Below are positions 27,383-41,200 of a stretch of DNA of 51,283 nt, one piece after another (positions within the stretch are counted from its first letter, which is position 1; each line of letters opens with the position of its first letter). Position numbers and translations under genes: made by a program. Source of the stretch: Paratrimastix pyriformis. Lineage: Eukaryota; Preaxostyla; Paratrimastigidae. The stretch lies in contig JAPMOS010000004.1 in NCBI GenBank assembly GCA_027972325.1, forward strand, positions 1,077,501-1,128,783, given 5' to 3'. The notes under the pieces were generated by a model that worked only from the letters and a program-made list of their open reading frames with translations, made no database searches and was not told where the DNA came from.

Positions 27383-30300
27383 ATGGACCGATACCGAGTG
27401 ATTCCGCCTCTTCTGGGACTGTTTCTTGTTTTTTCAGGTTCGCACACGCGTTGTTTTTTCGCAGCAAGCGATTTATTTATTTCAGTTGCGAGTGCAATCG
27501 CAAGTTGCCCTCCGCGCCAGCTCACAGACTCATCGTTTTCGGGGGAACTGGTCGGTATTATTTGATAAAGTTTAATTTGCGTTCCAACGACCGTCTCGCA
27601 GGATGAGCTCATCACATCCGAATGCCATCCCCAACTCACTGTCGCCCCCACCCGGAGCTCTTTTGTACGAATTTCAGTGGACAATGTCCGAAGCACCGCT
27701 CCGGTTGGCATGTCTGACCCCCGTCTACGTCTCTTTTCGAAATTCACTGTGTGCTCTCTCTTTCGGCAGCCTTGCCCAGGGGCACGAGCTGGAGGTTGGC
27801 GAGGAGTACTGCCTTCCGACCCCGGTAACTCTGCACCTCGGGGCCTCGGATTCTGTTGTCGCCTCGGCCGAACCGGCGGGGGTGCACTTCCGGGGTACCC
27901 TCCGCTATCGGGGCTCCGCCGCCGCCTGCGACCCGGACCAGTTCAACTCCAACAGCCCCAAGGCCCAGCAGGCCGCATGGGAGGTCCGCGAACCATGCCT
28001 TTGGCGAAGAGGAGTTTGCGTTAGGGATATCCGCTCACCAGCTTCCGACTTTTCCTTTTCTTCGCCCCGCTCCAGCGCCTGCGCCGCTTCACCACCACCG
28101 GCAGCAACGGCATGGCGAACGCCGACCCGGCTGTCGTGCCGCTTCTGGGCCAGTTCCGGCTGCCGGACGACTCGTTGGGGAGCAACCTCTTCCTGGGCTG
28201 GATGACGGACACCATCCTGGCCGTGGGCGACCACAACTCGTACGGGAACCAGGGCCGCATCGGCTTCTACGACTTCGCCAAGAACGGCTCGCTGGTGGGC
28301 GAGCTGCGCAGTAGCACGACGGGGGGCGCCTTCCGCTCGACCAAGTACAAGAAGGCCACCGCCCTGCACCCGCCCATCGTCCAGATGCCCGAATGGAATG
28401 GGAACCGGGGCGCCCTGATGATGTCCGGTCCCAACCCGCCCTCGCCATTTCCATCCTCTCCGTCCACCCCCCCCCCCCCCCCACCCCACCGGCACGTCAG
28501 TTTCCGCATGGAACCCTGAGGCAGAGCCACCTCTTTTCTTCCCCACCACCACCTTTGTCACCAGCCTGCCGTATGACTGCGCCATTGGGCAGGTGACCGT
28601 TTCGGCGACCGTCGCCGCCACCGGTAAAAAGTACAGCGATCTGTTTGGTGACGAGGTGTACTTCCTCTCCAACGGGGTCCGCGCTCCCCTCCCACCCTCG
28701 ACCGCCGGATTATGTTTGGTGACTCTTCGCTCCTCTCCAACGAGCTGGCGGGGGGCCACCAAGCGTTAGGGCCTGCCGAGCGAAAGCCGGCACGTTTCTG
28801 GCGCCAAATGACTCCCTGCTGGGTCGGCTGTTTTTTATGCTTCTGTCCACTCCTTGGCTGTTCGTTGCCCAACACTCGTCATCCCCCTTGTGCGCTCTTG
28901 TTGTCTGGTTGCCGATTGGATGACATCGGGTTGTTTCTTGTTCTTCTTGCTGTTGCGCTGTTCCTGTCCCCCCCCCTCCTGCCTCTCCTGTTGCTGGTGC
29001 TGCTGCTGGTGCTGCTGCTGGTGCTGCTGCTGGTGCTGCTGCTGGTGCTGCTCCGACTTCCGGTTGCAGGATGTTCTGGTGATGGATAACGAGTATCAAG
29101 GCGATGCCGGCTCGACCTCCGATGCGGGGCTGGTGCGCCACTGCAAGGGCCAACCGGGGAGTTGTATTGGCGTCAGCAGTTCCTGTCCGTTTCGCCTGCT
29201 TTGGGACGGAGAGAGGGGTGGCGGGGATGGCGGTGCCGGTGGAATGGCTCGCCCCCTCCACACTGTTCAGTTCTTCATCTCCCCTCTTCGGTGTCTGCGT
29301 GCGCGTGGGGGTGCGCCGGTTTTTTGCTTGTGTCTGTCGTGTGCGCCCAGCCAACTCGCTTGTGGGCAGTGTGTACGACTCGAGGATTGGGTGGGATTCG
29401 CCCCCCGATAGCCCCACCATCACCGAACTGCCCGATGGCAACTACCTCGTCCGCTCGCCACACTTCGCTCCCACGCCATCGAGCTCCTCCGATGCGGGGG
29501 CCGTCACTGGTCTGCGTCCCCCCCCCCCGGTCAAATTTCACTGTTTGACTTCCTCTCCTCCACTCCTTCCTCGGCCCTCCCTCCTCTAGGTGCCCCGCGG
29601 GTGTCGGCTGCACGGGTGTCGTCAGCGCCTCCCACCCGTCCTCGTGGGCACCCACCCAAGCGATCAGGTCGCCCTGTGTGTGTGTGTTTGTGCGTGTGTG
29701 TGTGTGTGTGAGTTGTGGAGGTTCGGTCACGACACATTCACGCCGCCTGAACTCCTTCTCATTTGCTTCACCACCACATTTCCCCTTCCCCTTCCCTTGG
29801 CACCCGGTCACCTTCCAGGTCGGCGTGGGTGTGAAGGTTCTTTCAACGGTTTCTACGTGGTCTATTCGTCGACTTGGTACTCAAGCCGCGGCTTCGTGGC
29901 CGTGGGCAATTCCACCACCTGCTGGCCGTCGGTCCGACCACCTCCCACCTCCACCTCCCTCTCCCCTCCCCACCTCCCCACCTCCCACCTCCCACCTCCC
30001 CACCTCCCCACCTCCCCACCTCCCCACCTCCCCACCCCACTCCTGTGCTTGCCTTCCACATCCCAACCTCGCTCAACCTCGCTCAACCTCGCCCCACCTC
30101 TCCCACCTCTCCCCACCTGTCATCCATTCCTTCACCCTCTCTGACCGCATCCCTCGCCCGCGATCCAGGTGGGAACCACTGCCGGCGACATGATTGGCAC
30201 CGTGACACCATTGGATCCCACGGGCACCAGCGCCAATATTATTTTCTTCGACAACGGCAACTTCCTGATGTTCGCGAGCACCTGGAAGAACGTCGCCACA

Positions 30301-33300
30301 TCGGCCGCCTCGGCCGGAGCAGTTTCCTTCTTCAACCCGAGTGCCGGCATCATCCCCGTGGGCGCCGTCAGTGAGACCACCGCCCTGGTCCGTCCCCCCC
30401 CCCCCCCCCGGCGCACGCACACCATTCGCTTTTTCCCCCACTCCCACAGATCGGCACGGTAGCGTACGACTGGGTGGGGAACTATTTCCTGTACCTGCCC
30501 ACCACCGGCAACTACGTCCTCTACCGATCCGGCTCATCCTCGCCCAAGTCCAACGGCTGGGTCCACTGGTGCTCGGGCACTACGGGCTGTGTCGGGTCCG
30601 TCCGAGCGTGCTTCCTGCTGTCTTTTCCTGGTTCTTTTCCCTGTATGCCGATCTGACTGTCTGCCTGCGCCTGCCTGCCGTTTGTCTACCGAGGGAGAAG
30701 TCCGCTCTGTTGGGAGCGCGGTTCGTTTGGCGCTCAAGTTTTTGCGGGGAATTCTCTTTGGGGACCCACAGAAAGCGGAACGAGGTTGCTCAGCTGCAAG
30801 GCGGGCCGACCACCTCGACAAATTTCATCTGCTCCACCTTGACCCGTCTCGCCAATGATAACTTTGGTCTGTGGGGGGTTGTTGTTTGCTGTGCGGGCAT
30901 GCGGTGTGTTTTTTTGCTTCGCCAATGATAACTCTGGTCTGTGGGGCTTTCTGTTGATGCTTCTGGCGTCAATACACAGCGGGTTCTCTGTGGAGGATGC
31001 GGCAAGCATCCTCTCTGTGATGGCCTGTTTTCTTTGCGTCACCCCGCTATCTTTGCGAATCGGCTCACCCTGTTTTTTTTTTTTGCATCGACCTTCTCCA
31101 TCTCAAGTCGGGGGACGCATCTTCATCCCGTCATTGTCGCTCTTCGCATCGCGCCCAGAAGCACAATGTCATCGTTTTTCATTTCATTTTTCGGGGGTTT
31201 TCTGCAGTGGTGAGCTCCCCGAGATGGAGCGACGGCAGCACGACTGCCGCTGGCTTTGCCATGCTCTGCTCCGGTACTTCCGGCTGTCCCTCGACCGTCT
31301 CGGCGGCCACCGCTCTGATCGGCTCCGGGGCAAACCAGAAATTGGGCAACTCCGTCACCGGGCTTCCTGACGGCAGCTATGTCGTGACCAGCCAGCCAGC
31401 GGTCTGGTCCCCCCACCCCCCCCCCCCCCCCCGCGCTTCTCCTTCGCTCTCGCCATCCATCTCACCACCACCTCTCCCCAATCGCTCGAGCAGGTCACTC
31501 ACTGCCCTCCAACCGGCTGCAATGGGACCTCCCCGACCTCCGACTCGCTGACCGGTTTCGGTATAGCGGAAAATACCTTCATCACAGCCCTCTCGGTCCG
31601 TGACGCTCCACTCGTGGAAGGAATGACACTCCTTCTTTCGTGATCCCCCGCCCCTCAACCTACGCAGCCCCCCCCCCCCCCCCCCGGGTGCAGTAACATT
31701 CGTACCGTCTCTTCTACCTCTCTGTCTTTTATTCGCTACTTCCTTCCTGTTTGACGCACACAAACACACACCCCGCACGCACACGCACACGCACGACAGA
31801 CTGTGCGTCATTTGAGACCCTTCCTGTCCGATTGATCCTTTGCTCCACACACACGACAGACTGGCGAGTATGTTGTCTCGTGTCCGTTGTGTACCGTCGG
31901 GGGGGTCACGGGCGGCGGCTTCGTGGCCCGCTGTGGGGCCGACGGCTCCGGCTGCAAGGGCCATGCGATCTCCGCCCAGACCGGCCTGGTGGGAACCGCC
32001 GGAGATGGGGTCCGTCACGGATCCATTCCCTGCCCCTCCCATCTTGGAAGGGCATCATATCAGTGATCCACCTTCAAGAACCATCATCGTCATTCCGTGT
32101 GCATGTTCAGATGGGACGGGGGGATTTTCTTCGGAGGGGCTCCACGTGCTGCCATCAGACACGTTCCCGCTCGAAAACGCAGAGAATCCACTCTGGGTTC
32201 TCCCTCTGACCCGAAACACGCCCGTGTCCACTCACAAGGGGGCGCGGCTTTTGTGCATATTTGGAGTAGTTTTTCATCCCCGCGTGTCCTGTCCGCCATC
32301 CCCACCCCCCCCCCCCCCCCCCCCCAGTCGATGGGCAACCACGTGGCTGAGGTGGCCAATGCCAGCCTGGTCGTCTCATACGAGGGCTTCGACGGTGGCA
32401 AGGGCGGCGTTTTCTGGTCTGCCCCCCGTCCTCCGCTCTCCGTTCGCCGTTTCGTCCAGAGGGCGAGCAGTTTTTTTGTGTGCGCGTATCTCCCATTCTT
32501 CTGGAACTCATGTTGCACTCCCTCCCCCTTCCTGCCTGGCGGCCTGCACGTGCCTGCATATGTGCCTGCCTGTGCCTGTATGTGTGCCTGTATGTGCCAT
32601 GCCATGCCTGCCCTTGATCTCCATTTTTTCCCCTTATTAGGTTTTCCGCCACGGACCCCGTCATCGGCACGGTCAGCGCTGCCATGGGCCTCACCGGCGA
32701 TTCCACCGATCAGAAGGTCCGCTTCTTCGCGTCGCCCGATTTGAGATGTTTTGCGAGCAGCTCTCGAGCCCCACTCCACCCTCATCTGCTTCCAAAGCTG
32801 CATTACCCAAGCATCATCGTCATCATCTCCGCCCTCGATGGCTGCAGATTGGCGCGGGCGGGATCTATGTCACGCCCAACAAGGACTATGTGAGTTACGC
32901 GAGCACCACCCGGATTTTAACATGGTCCGCGTCATGCCCCACTCTGCGGCGAAGTGAAGGCCAACATGATGCGGACCTACCCGCCCTCTTCAATCCTCGT
33001 CGTTATGCATCACCAGCCCTGCTGAGGAGGTGGGAGTGTCTCACGCGCGTTTCTCTGATGATCCTTTGCAGGTGCCCGGGGGCCACGGGCTGCCGTGGTG
33101 TCACGGTCTCCACTGCAAACAGCGTCACCGGCCTCCCCGAAGCCACCCAGGAGCCCACTCTTAAAGCCCGCGCGGCCGGAGACTATATCCTGACCGACTC
33201 CCAAGACGCCGCCTGGCTGATTTGGTCCGTCGTCGGTCCCAGCTTCCGAGAAACCGAGCCATGGGCCCCCCCGTAAATAGCGAAACACAAAAGGGGGGAA

Positions 33301-35223
33301 AAAGTCACCATCAGTCCCACTGTCTTGCCTGCGCCCACCCGACTCACCGAGGCTTTAGACGCCTGCAAACTCAAAATGCTGCGTATGGGACTCGTTTCGC
33401 GTTTCATGTGTCAGTGTTCTCATTTTCGACCACCCCCCACCCCCCAAACTCCGTCCCGCAGGGGTCCCAAATCGGGTCCCTTCCAATCAGGCCCTTACGG
33501 AGAGACCACGGCACTGACGGGCATCGGCTCAGCCGGCTCAATATCTCTCGTTGACTTGCCCAACAACGCCTTCCTGATCGGCGACATGACGACCCTGGAC
33601 TCCAAAGGCGCATTCACCTGGTCTGAACGGATGTGCCTTTCCCGCCATGTGGACGGATGCTCGTCTTGCTGTGCTGTGCTGTGCTGTGCTGTGCTGTGCT
33701 GTGCTGTGCTGTGCTGTGCTGTGTTGTGCTGTGCTGTGCTGTGCTGTGCTGTGCTGTGCTGTGCTGTGGGGAGGTTGGGGGGAGGGGGGGAGGGAGGGAA
33801 GGAGGGAGGAAGGAGGAGGGAGGAAGGAGGGGTGACAGCCGCCTCACCGGCCCACTCACTTTCGTCAGGTGCTCGGGCACGAGTCCTTGTGTCGGCACCG
33901 TCTCGGCGACCCGCAGTCTGACGGGCGAATTGGCGAATGACATGGTCCGTCTCGACCGCCGCCCGACATTTCTTGGATCTTCCCCATTCGATCGTCGCAA
34001 AGGCCTCCTGACTTGCCCCAACACACAACACGCACCTTTTGCGCACGCCCCCCTCCAGGTGGGCGATCCCTACCAGGTCACCCTGAGCCAAGAGGCCGTG
34101 CCGGCCCACTACATTGTGCGCTGGTGGCGTTCGGATAACTCTGCGAGCAGTGTCACCGTGTCCGTGTGCCCTGTCGGCTTTCTATCCCTCTCATGTCGTT
34201 GCTGACGCCGCGCTTTCTTCCATCATCAGGTGCCCGACGGCTGGCGGCTGTGTCGGGGTGGTCACCGATCCGGCGGTTTCCCTTGTGGGCACCGCGACGC
34301 AGCCCTTCCAGAACGATTACGCCCCCTGGCTCTGGTTCCTGCCGAACGGTCCGTTTCGGCCCTTCGGGGACCTTCCCTCATCTCCACCCATCGTCGTCTC
34401 GACATCATGCATCACGAATACCTCATTCTGCTTTGACGTTGTTATTGCGCGCTGTCTCCTCCAAGGCAACCTGCTCGTTCGGGCTGCCGGCGAACCGGGC
34501 GGCGCCTCTCAGGGCCAGTCGTTCTTCATGTGTGTGCCCGGCCCGAACTGCAACGGGACCCTGTCGGCCAGCAACACCTTCCACGGGGACTACTTCACCA
34601 GTATCTTCATGCCGCCCGTCGGGTCGGCCCAGTACAACGCCTCGTCCTACTACGCGGCCATCGCCAGCGCGGCCGGCGGCCTGGGGGCGGTGCGCCTGTG
34701 CAGCGGCGTGTCGTTCGACTGCGCGGGCGATTTCACGGCAGCCAACGCGGCCGTGGGCAGCGCCGAGCACACGGGGTTTGGGGCCATCGTTGTGCCGGAT
34801 GTGAACGGAATCTGGGTCAGACACCAGGACGCTTCATACAGCTACGTGCCCTTCGTCAACGGGACCCTCCCGACCGGACCGGTCGTCACGCAGGCCAATT
34901 GGCAGTCAGGCTCCTCGTCCTCTGTGGTGTTGGACCTGACCAGCACCCCGCTGGGCCCCATCTACGCCAACGGCGACCTGGGCACGGTCAGCATTGGGCT
35001 CAACCAGCAGTATCACAACCACTTCGAGGCGCTCTACGCCGAGTCGGCCGAGGATGAGGTCATCCTGCGGCTGTGGGTCGACGAGCCCGTGCAGATGATC
35101 GGCTGGGCGGCCAGCATGGAGGTGGTCGACCCCAGCAGCGGCAACGTCACCCAGACCCTGGTCTTCAACGAGTCCGGCCGGGCCCGCGTGCAGAGGTCTG
35201 TGCAGCCGGTGGGAATTCGAAAG

Positions 35224-35256
<33 letters not shown>

Positions 35257-38200
35257 GGGAAGTCACCCGGTTTTTTTCCCCCCGTTTATTTTTCATTCAT
35301 TTGCCCCTGTTTCTCTTCTCCCTTCCTCTCCTCAATCACCAGCTGCACCGAATGCACCTTTGCCGCGGGTGTTTATCCGGGGTCCCAGCTGTACCGGGCT
35401 CAAATCAAGCTCACGCCCGCCGTCTTCTTCACGGTGCCCAACTGGGACACGATGCTCGACTTCCGTCCGTCTCACCCTCCACGCGGCCTGTGCGTCGCCC
35501 CCCCGGACCTGCTCTCTGTCATGCTCCTAATCGCTCCTCCACCAACCGAACGAATCACACACACACACACCCTTTCCCTCCTCAGATCCCGCTCCGACTG
35601 CCCAGGTGACCCCAACCAGCTGCACGATTACCGGTACCTGTACGGTGCACATCAACGTCAGCGGGCCCGGCGCCGTGGCCCCGTACCGGGTGACCCTGGA
35701 CGGGGAGGAGTGCACTGTGCAGGGCGACTCGACTGCCACCGACGTGCACGTGACCCTGCCCACGGGCAAATCCATTGGGTCGTATTCGCTGAAAGTGACC
35801 AGCGCCGGGGGCCGGTTTGCCGTCCTCAGTTTCGAGTATACCCGTCCGCGGTGCTCCCCCCCCCCCCTTCAGATCCTTTCCTGGGTCCCCATCGGTCCTC
35901 CTTCTTGTTCACGTGCTGTGTTGTCTCCTTCCTTCATCCCGACACCCACCACCACGTAGCCGCCAACCCCGTCATCAGCGGTGTGACCCCGGCCTGCCCG
36001 GCCCACGGGTGCGCCATCACCATCACCGGGACGGCTTTCTCCCAGCCCACGGTGCGGATGGACGGGGTGGCGATGACCTGCCCAACCGTCACCTCCACCA
36101 GCATCACCTGCCAGGCCCCTGCCACCTCGGTGGCCGAGGGGCACACGATCACCGTCACCAACAGCAACGGGCTGGCCGTCACGGCCTCCTACGCGTATAA
36201 CAGTCTGTCTTCCGAGGCATTCCCCATGAGCCGCACTGGAACAATGCCTGGCTCGTGACCTTACATCTCCCTCACACTTTCTCTCCTCTCCGACTGCAGT
36301 CCCGCACCCGACCATCAGCGGGGTCAGCCCGCAGGTCGAGGCCACCGGGGGTGACATCACCATCACCGGAAGTGGCTTCCTGGAGCCCGTGGTCACCATT
36401 GGGGGCGCCTGCTGTGCCGTGGTCAGCTCGACGGCCACCCAGATCGTCTGCACGGCCCCGCAGGCCCCCGCCGAGCACTGCAACCTGACCGTCATCTCAG
36501 CCGGCGGCTACGCGGCATTCGGCACCTACACTTACATCGGTCCGCACGGCGCCCAACCACCACCGCATGCCTTCGGCAGACCACTGAACGATTACATTGC
36601 CCTGACCATTCCTGTACATGTTTGGCCGTTCGCAGTTCACCGGCCGACGGTGACGGGCGCCAGCCCTGCCTGTGGGCCGCTGGGCTGCCAGATCACGGTA
36701 CAAGGGAGCGACTTCCACGGGCCGACGGTGACCATCGACGGGGTCGCGTGCCCGCTGGTGGGCAATGCCACGGCCACCAGCCTGACCTGCACCGCCCCGG
36801 CCAGCACCCGCGAGGCCACCAACTTGACCGTCATCGACGCGGGCGGCTTCGCGGCCTCCATCGGCTACCAGTACAGCTGTCTGTCGGCTGTCTTTGTGGG
36901 AGGCGGCTTCTCACCTGATCACATCTTCTTTTCCCGCCGTCCATTGCAGTCCCGCACCCGACCATCAGCGGGGTCAGCCCGCAGGTCGAGGCCACCGGGG
37001 GTGACATCACCATCACCGGGAGTGGCTTCCTGGGGCCTGTGGTCACCATCGGAGGCGCCGCCTGTGCCGTGGTCAGCTCGACGGCCACCCAGATCGTCTG
37101 CACGGCCCCGCAGGCCCCCGCCGAGCACTGCAACCTGACCGTCATCTCGACCGGCGGCTACGCGGCATTCGGCACCTACACATACCGCGGTCCGTTTCTC
37201 TTCCCACCCTGCCCAGACGGAACAAGGAGACCCCGACACCCGCGCGGAGGCATCACACGGACACTCATGCGAACCCGACCAACGAAGGTGAGCAAGAGAG
37301 GCTTATGCGCGACAAGAAGCCCGTGCTCGAGCTGGGCTGCAAGCTGCGCTGGAGGCAGCGCATCAACCAGCCGTTGACAGCAAACACACGCCCACAGCCC
37401 ACACGTTCTTTCTTTTTTTTTTTCGTCCCTAAAATGTGCCGGTGCTGGTGTTGATGTTGCTGATGCCCCTCGCAGTTCATCGGCCAACGGTGACGGGTGC
37501 CAGCCCGGCCTGTGGGCCACTGGGCTGCCAGATCACGGTGCAAGGGAGCGACTTCTACGGGCCGACGGTGACCATCGACGGGGTCGCGTGCCCGCTGGTG
37601 GGCAGTGCCACGGCCACCAGCCTGACCTGCACCGCCCCGGCCAGCACCCGCGAGGCCACCAACTTGACCGTCATCGACGCGGGCGGCTTCGCGGCCTCCA
37701 TCGGCTACCAGTACAGCTGTCTGTCGTCGCCCCCCATGCGCTTTTCCGCTCATTCGCATCCCTCCGACTGCAGTCCCGCACCCGGTCATCAGCGGGGTCA
37801 GCCCGCAGGTCGAGGCCACCGGTGGTGACATCATCATCACGGGAAGTGGGTTTCTGGAGCCCATGGTCACCATCGGGGGCGCCAGCTGTGCCGTGGTCAG
37901 CTCGACGGCCACCCAGATCGTCTGCACGGCCCCGCAGGCCCCCGCCGAGCACTGCAACCTGACCGTCATCTCGACCGGCGGCTACGCGGCATTCGGCACC
38001 TACACCTATCGCGGTCCGCATGTGGTTCGGCTGTGCACGCGGCCCGTCCCTTGCGCTTTTTTGGGGAGTTCTCTCTTGTTCTCCGTGGGGTTGGAACGGA
38101 AAACGAGCAGGGCTGTGGAGACTGTCTGCCATTCAACCAAAGGTTCCCAGCAACGTTGTGCGTTTGTATTGTTTGTTGTTGTTGTTGCCCTCCAGCGGGT

Positions 38201-41200
38201 CCTTTGCCGAGGCTGATCCTGCTTTTTGGTTTTGTTCCTGATCGTGTCGCCCTCCCGCAGTTCACCGGCCGACGGTGACGGGCGCCAGCCCTGCTTGCGG
38301 GCCGCTGGGCTGCCAGATCACGGTGCAAGGGAGTGACTTCCACGGGCCGACGGTGACCATCGACGGGGTTGCGTGCCCGCTGGTGGGCAGTGCCACGGCC
38401 ACCAGCCTGACCTGCACCGCCCCGGCCAGCACCCGCGAGGCCACCAACTTGACCGTCATCGACGCGGGCGGCTTCGCGGCCTCCATCGGCTACCAGTACA
38501 GCTGTCCGTCGTCGTCCTCCAGGCGCTTTTCCGCTCAATCACGCGCATTCTCCCCCCTGCAGTCCCGCACCCGACCATCAGCGGGGTCAGCCCGCAGGTC
38601 GAGACCACCGGTGGCGACATCACCATCACCGGGAGTGGGTTCCTGGAGCCTGTGGTCACCATTGGGGGCGCCGCCTGTGCCGTGGTCAGCTCGACGGCCA
38701 CCCAGATCGTCTGCACGGCCCCGCAGGCCCCCGCCGAGCACTGCAACCTGACCGTCATCTCGGCCGGCGGCTACGCGGCATTCGGCACCTACACCTATCG
38801 CGGTCCGCATGTGGTTCGGTTGGCTCTGCACGTCCATTGTGCCGTACTTTTGGCGGAGACCTCTCTGTTCTCCGTGAGCTCCACCTGGGGGGTTGGAACA
38901 GGAAAATCGAACAGGGCTGTGGAGGCTGCAAAGGTTCCAAGCGAGCACGCGTTGCGCGTTGAGTTTTTTTGTTTTCGCGCCCTTGCGGGTTCTTTCTGAT
39001 GATCATGCTTTTTGGTTTTGTTCCTGATCGTGTCGCCCTCCCGCAGTTCATCGGCCGACGGTGACGGGTGCCAGCCCGGCCTGTGGGCCACTGGGCTGCC
39101 AGATTACGGTGCAAGGGAGCGACTTCCACGGGCCGACGGTGACCATCGACGGGGTCGCGTGCCCGCTGGTGGGCAGCCCCACGGCCACCAGCCTGACCTG
39201 CACCGCCCCGGCCAGCACCCGCGAGGCCACTAACTTGACCGTCATCGACGCGGGCGGCTTCGCGGCCTCCATCGGCTACCAGTACAGCTGTCTGTCGGAT
39301 GGAGCCTGCCTTTGTATGAGGTGGCTCCCCTCCTCTGACCACATCTTTATCTCTCTTCGCCTTCTCATCGCATCGTCCACTGCAGTCCCGCATCCGACCA
39401 TCAGCGGGATCAGCCCCTCCTGTGCCCTGGCTGGTTGCGATGTGACCATTGCCGGGTCGGATTTCCTCAACCCCACCGTCACCCTGGCCGGGGCCACGCT
39501 GACCTGCTCCTCCTCCACGGCCACCGAGATCCATTGTCCCGTGCCCGCCAGCACGACCGAGTTCGCCAACCTGACGGTCGTCGACCTGGGCGGGTACGCC
39601 TGCTCGGCCACCTACACCTACCAGGGTCTGTCTGCCGAGGAGCGGGCTGCGTCTCGCCCCCTGCCTGCCTGACCCGCCGTCGTGTCCCGTCCGGCTTGCG
39701 AGCGCCTCACACCACCTCATCACCGTGGCCCGCCCTGTGGCTGCGCAGTGACGCAACCCGTGCTGACGGGCTGCACGCCGGCCTTCTGCCCGGCGGCCAC
39801 GGGCTGCCTGCTCTCGCTGAGCGGGTCGGCCTTCGAGCAGCCCGCCGTGAGCCTGGGCACGGGCGCGGCCGCGGTCAGCTGCACGTTGGTCTCGGCCAGT
39901 GCCACGGCCATCCTGGCCCAGTGCCCCCCGTCGACCTTCCATGGGGCCCAACCCGTCACCGTCACCAACGCGGGCGGGCGCCAGGCCAGCCGTCCCGTCA
40001 CGGTCCAAGGTCAGCCCCCGTGTGGCACCGCCAACACCCGGCATCGCACTCTTGCGTGGTGGCCCGTGGAGGACGTCTTTCTGTCCTTCAGCTGTTCATC
40101 ATCTCCTTTGTCTCCTTGCGCTTTCCCATCGTCCTCACCACCAGGCCTGACGCCCACCTTTGCCTCGGTCACGCCCGCCGTGGGGCCGGCCGTGCGGGTG
40201 GCCCCGTTCCCGGTGACCATTACCGGGGCCAACTTCTGGGCGGCCGATGGGGGAGCCACCTGCCCCACGGTGACCATCGGTGGGGTGGCCTGCGCGGTGA
40301 CCGCCTGCACGGCCACCAGCATCGGGTGCACCCTGGGGGCGGGCAGCCGGGCCGCGGGGGCGGCCGACGTGGTCGTGACCAACCCCGACCAAGTCACCGG
40401 GACCCTGCTGGGGGCGTACACCTTCCAGGACGTGGCGCCCACCCTGACGGGCCTGGTGGGGGCGGCCGCGGGCCCGCTGGCGGGCGGCAATACGGTGACG
40501 CTGGCCGGGACGGGCCTGCGGGCGGGCGCCCAGGTGACGGTGGGCGGCAGGGCCTGCACGGGGCTCAGCCTGCAGGCCGGTGGCACCCGGGCCAGCTGCA
40601 CCGTCCCGGCCGGCGATGCGGCGGGCCTGGTGGATGTGGTGCTGACCAACAGCGACCTGACCACGGCCTCGCTGCCCGCCGCCTACGCTTATCAGGGTCC
40701 GTCGCCCGAGCGCTCCTCCTCACCAGCAGGCGCTCGTGCCCGTCCATCACGCCGCCTGGACCACGCCCGCCTTTTCCCACTCGTCCCCCTCCCTCCTGGT
40801 GGTGTCGTAACCCTGCATAGGTGTCAGCCCAGTGGTGAGTCTGGTGTGGCCGGTCTCGGGGCCGACGAGCGGCTCGACGGGCCTCACCCTCACGGGCAGC
40901 GGCTTCAGGGCCGGGGCCACGGTGCTGCTGGGCGGCCTGCCCTGCACGGCCGTGGTGGTGCACAATGCCACCACCATCACCTGCACCAGGTCGGCCTCGG
41001 CTCCTCCTTCTCCGGCCACCCCGCTGCCCACCCACTGGCGTTGTCTTGTGTTGTTGCATGCGCCCTGCCTGCTTCGTCGCTGCCCATTCGCCAGCCATCG
41101 CCCATCGCCCTGTTCCCCCCTTGATCATCTTGTCCTCGGTGTCTCGTTTTGCAGCCCGCCCGGTGCCGAGGCGAAGGTCAACGTGACTGTCACCAACACC

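Noticed and set aside
27603-28205. Start at 27603 (MSSSHPNAIPNS) for the TIG gene
   Set aside because: Read one frame over, the same exon gives DELITSECHPQLTVAPTR, which joins a signal peptide upstream and keeps phase downstream.
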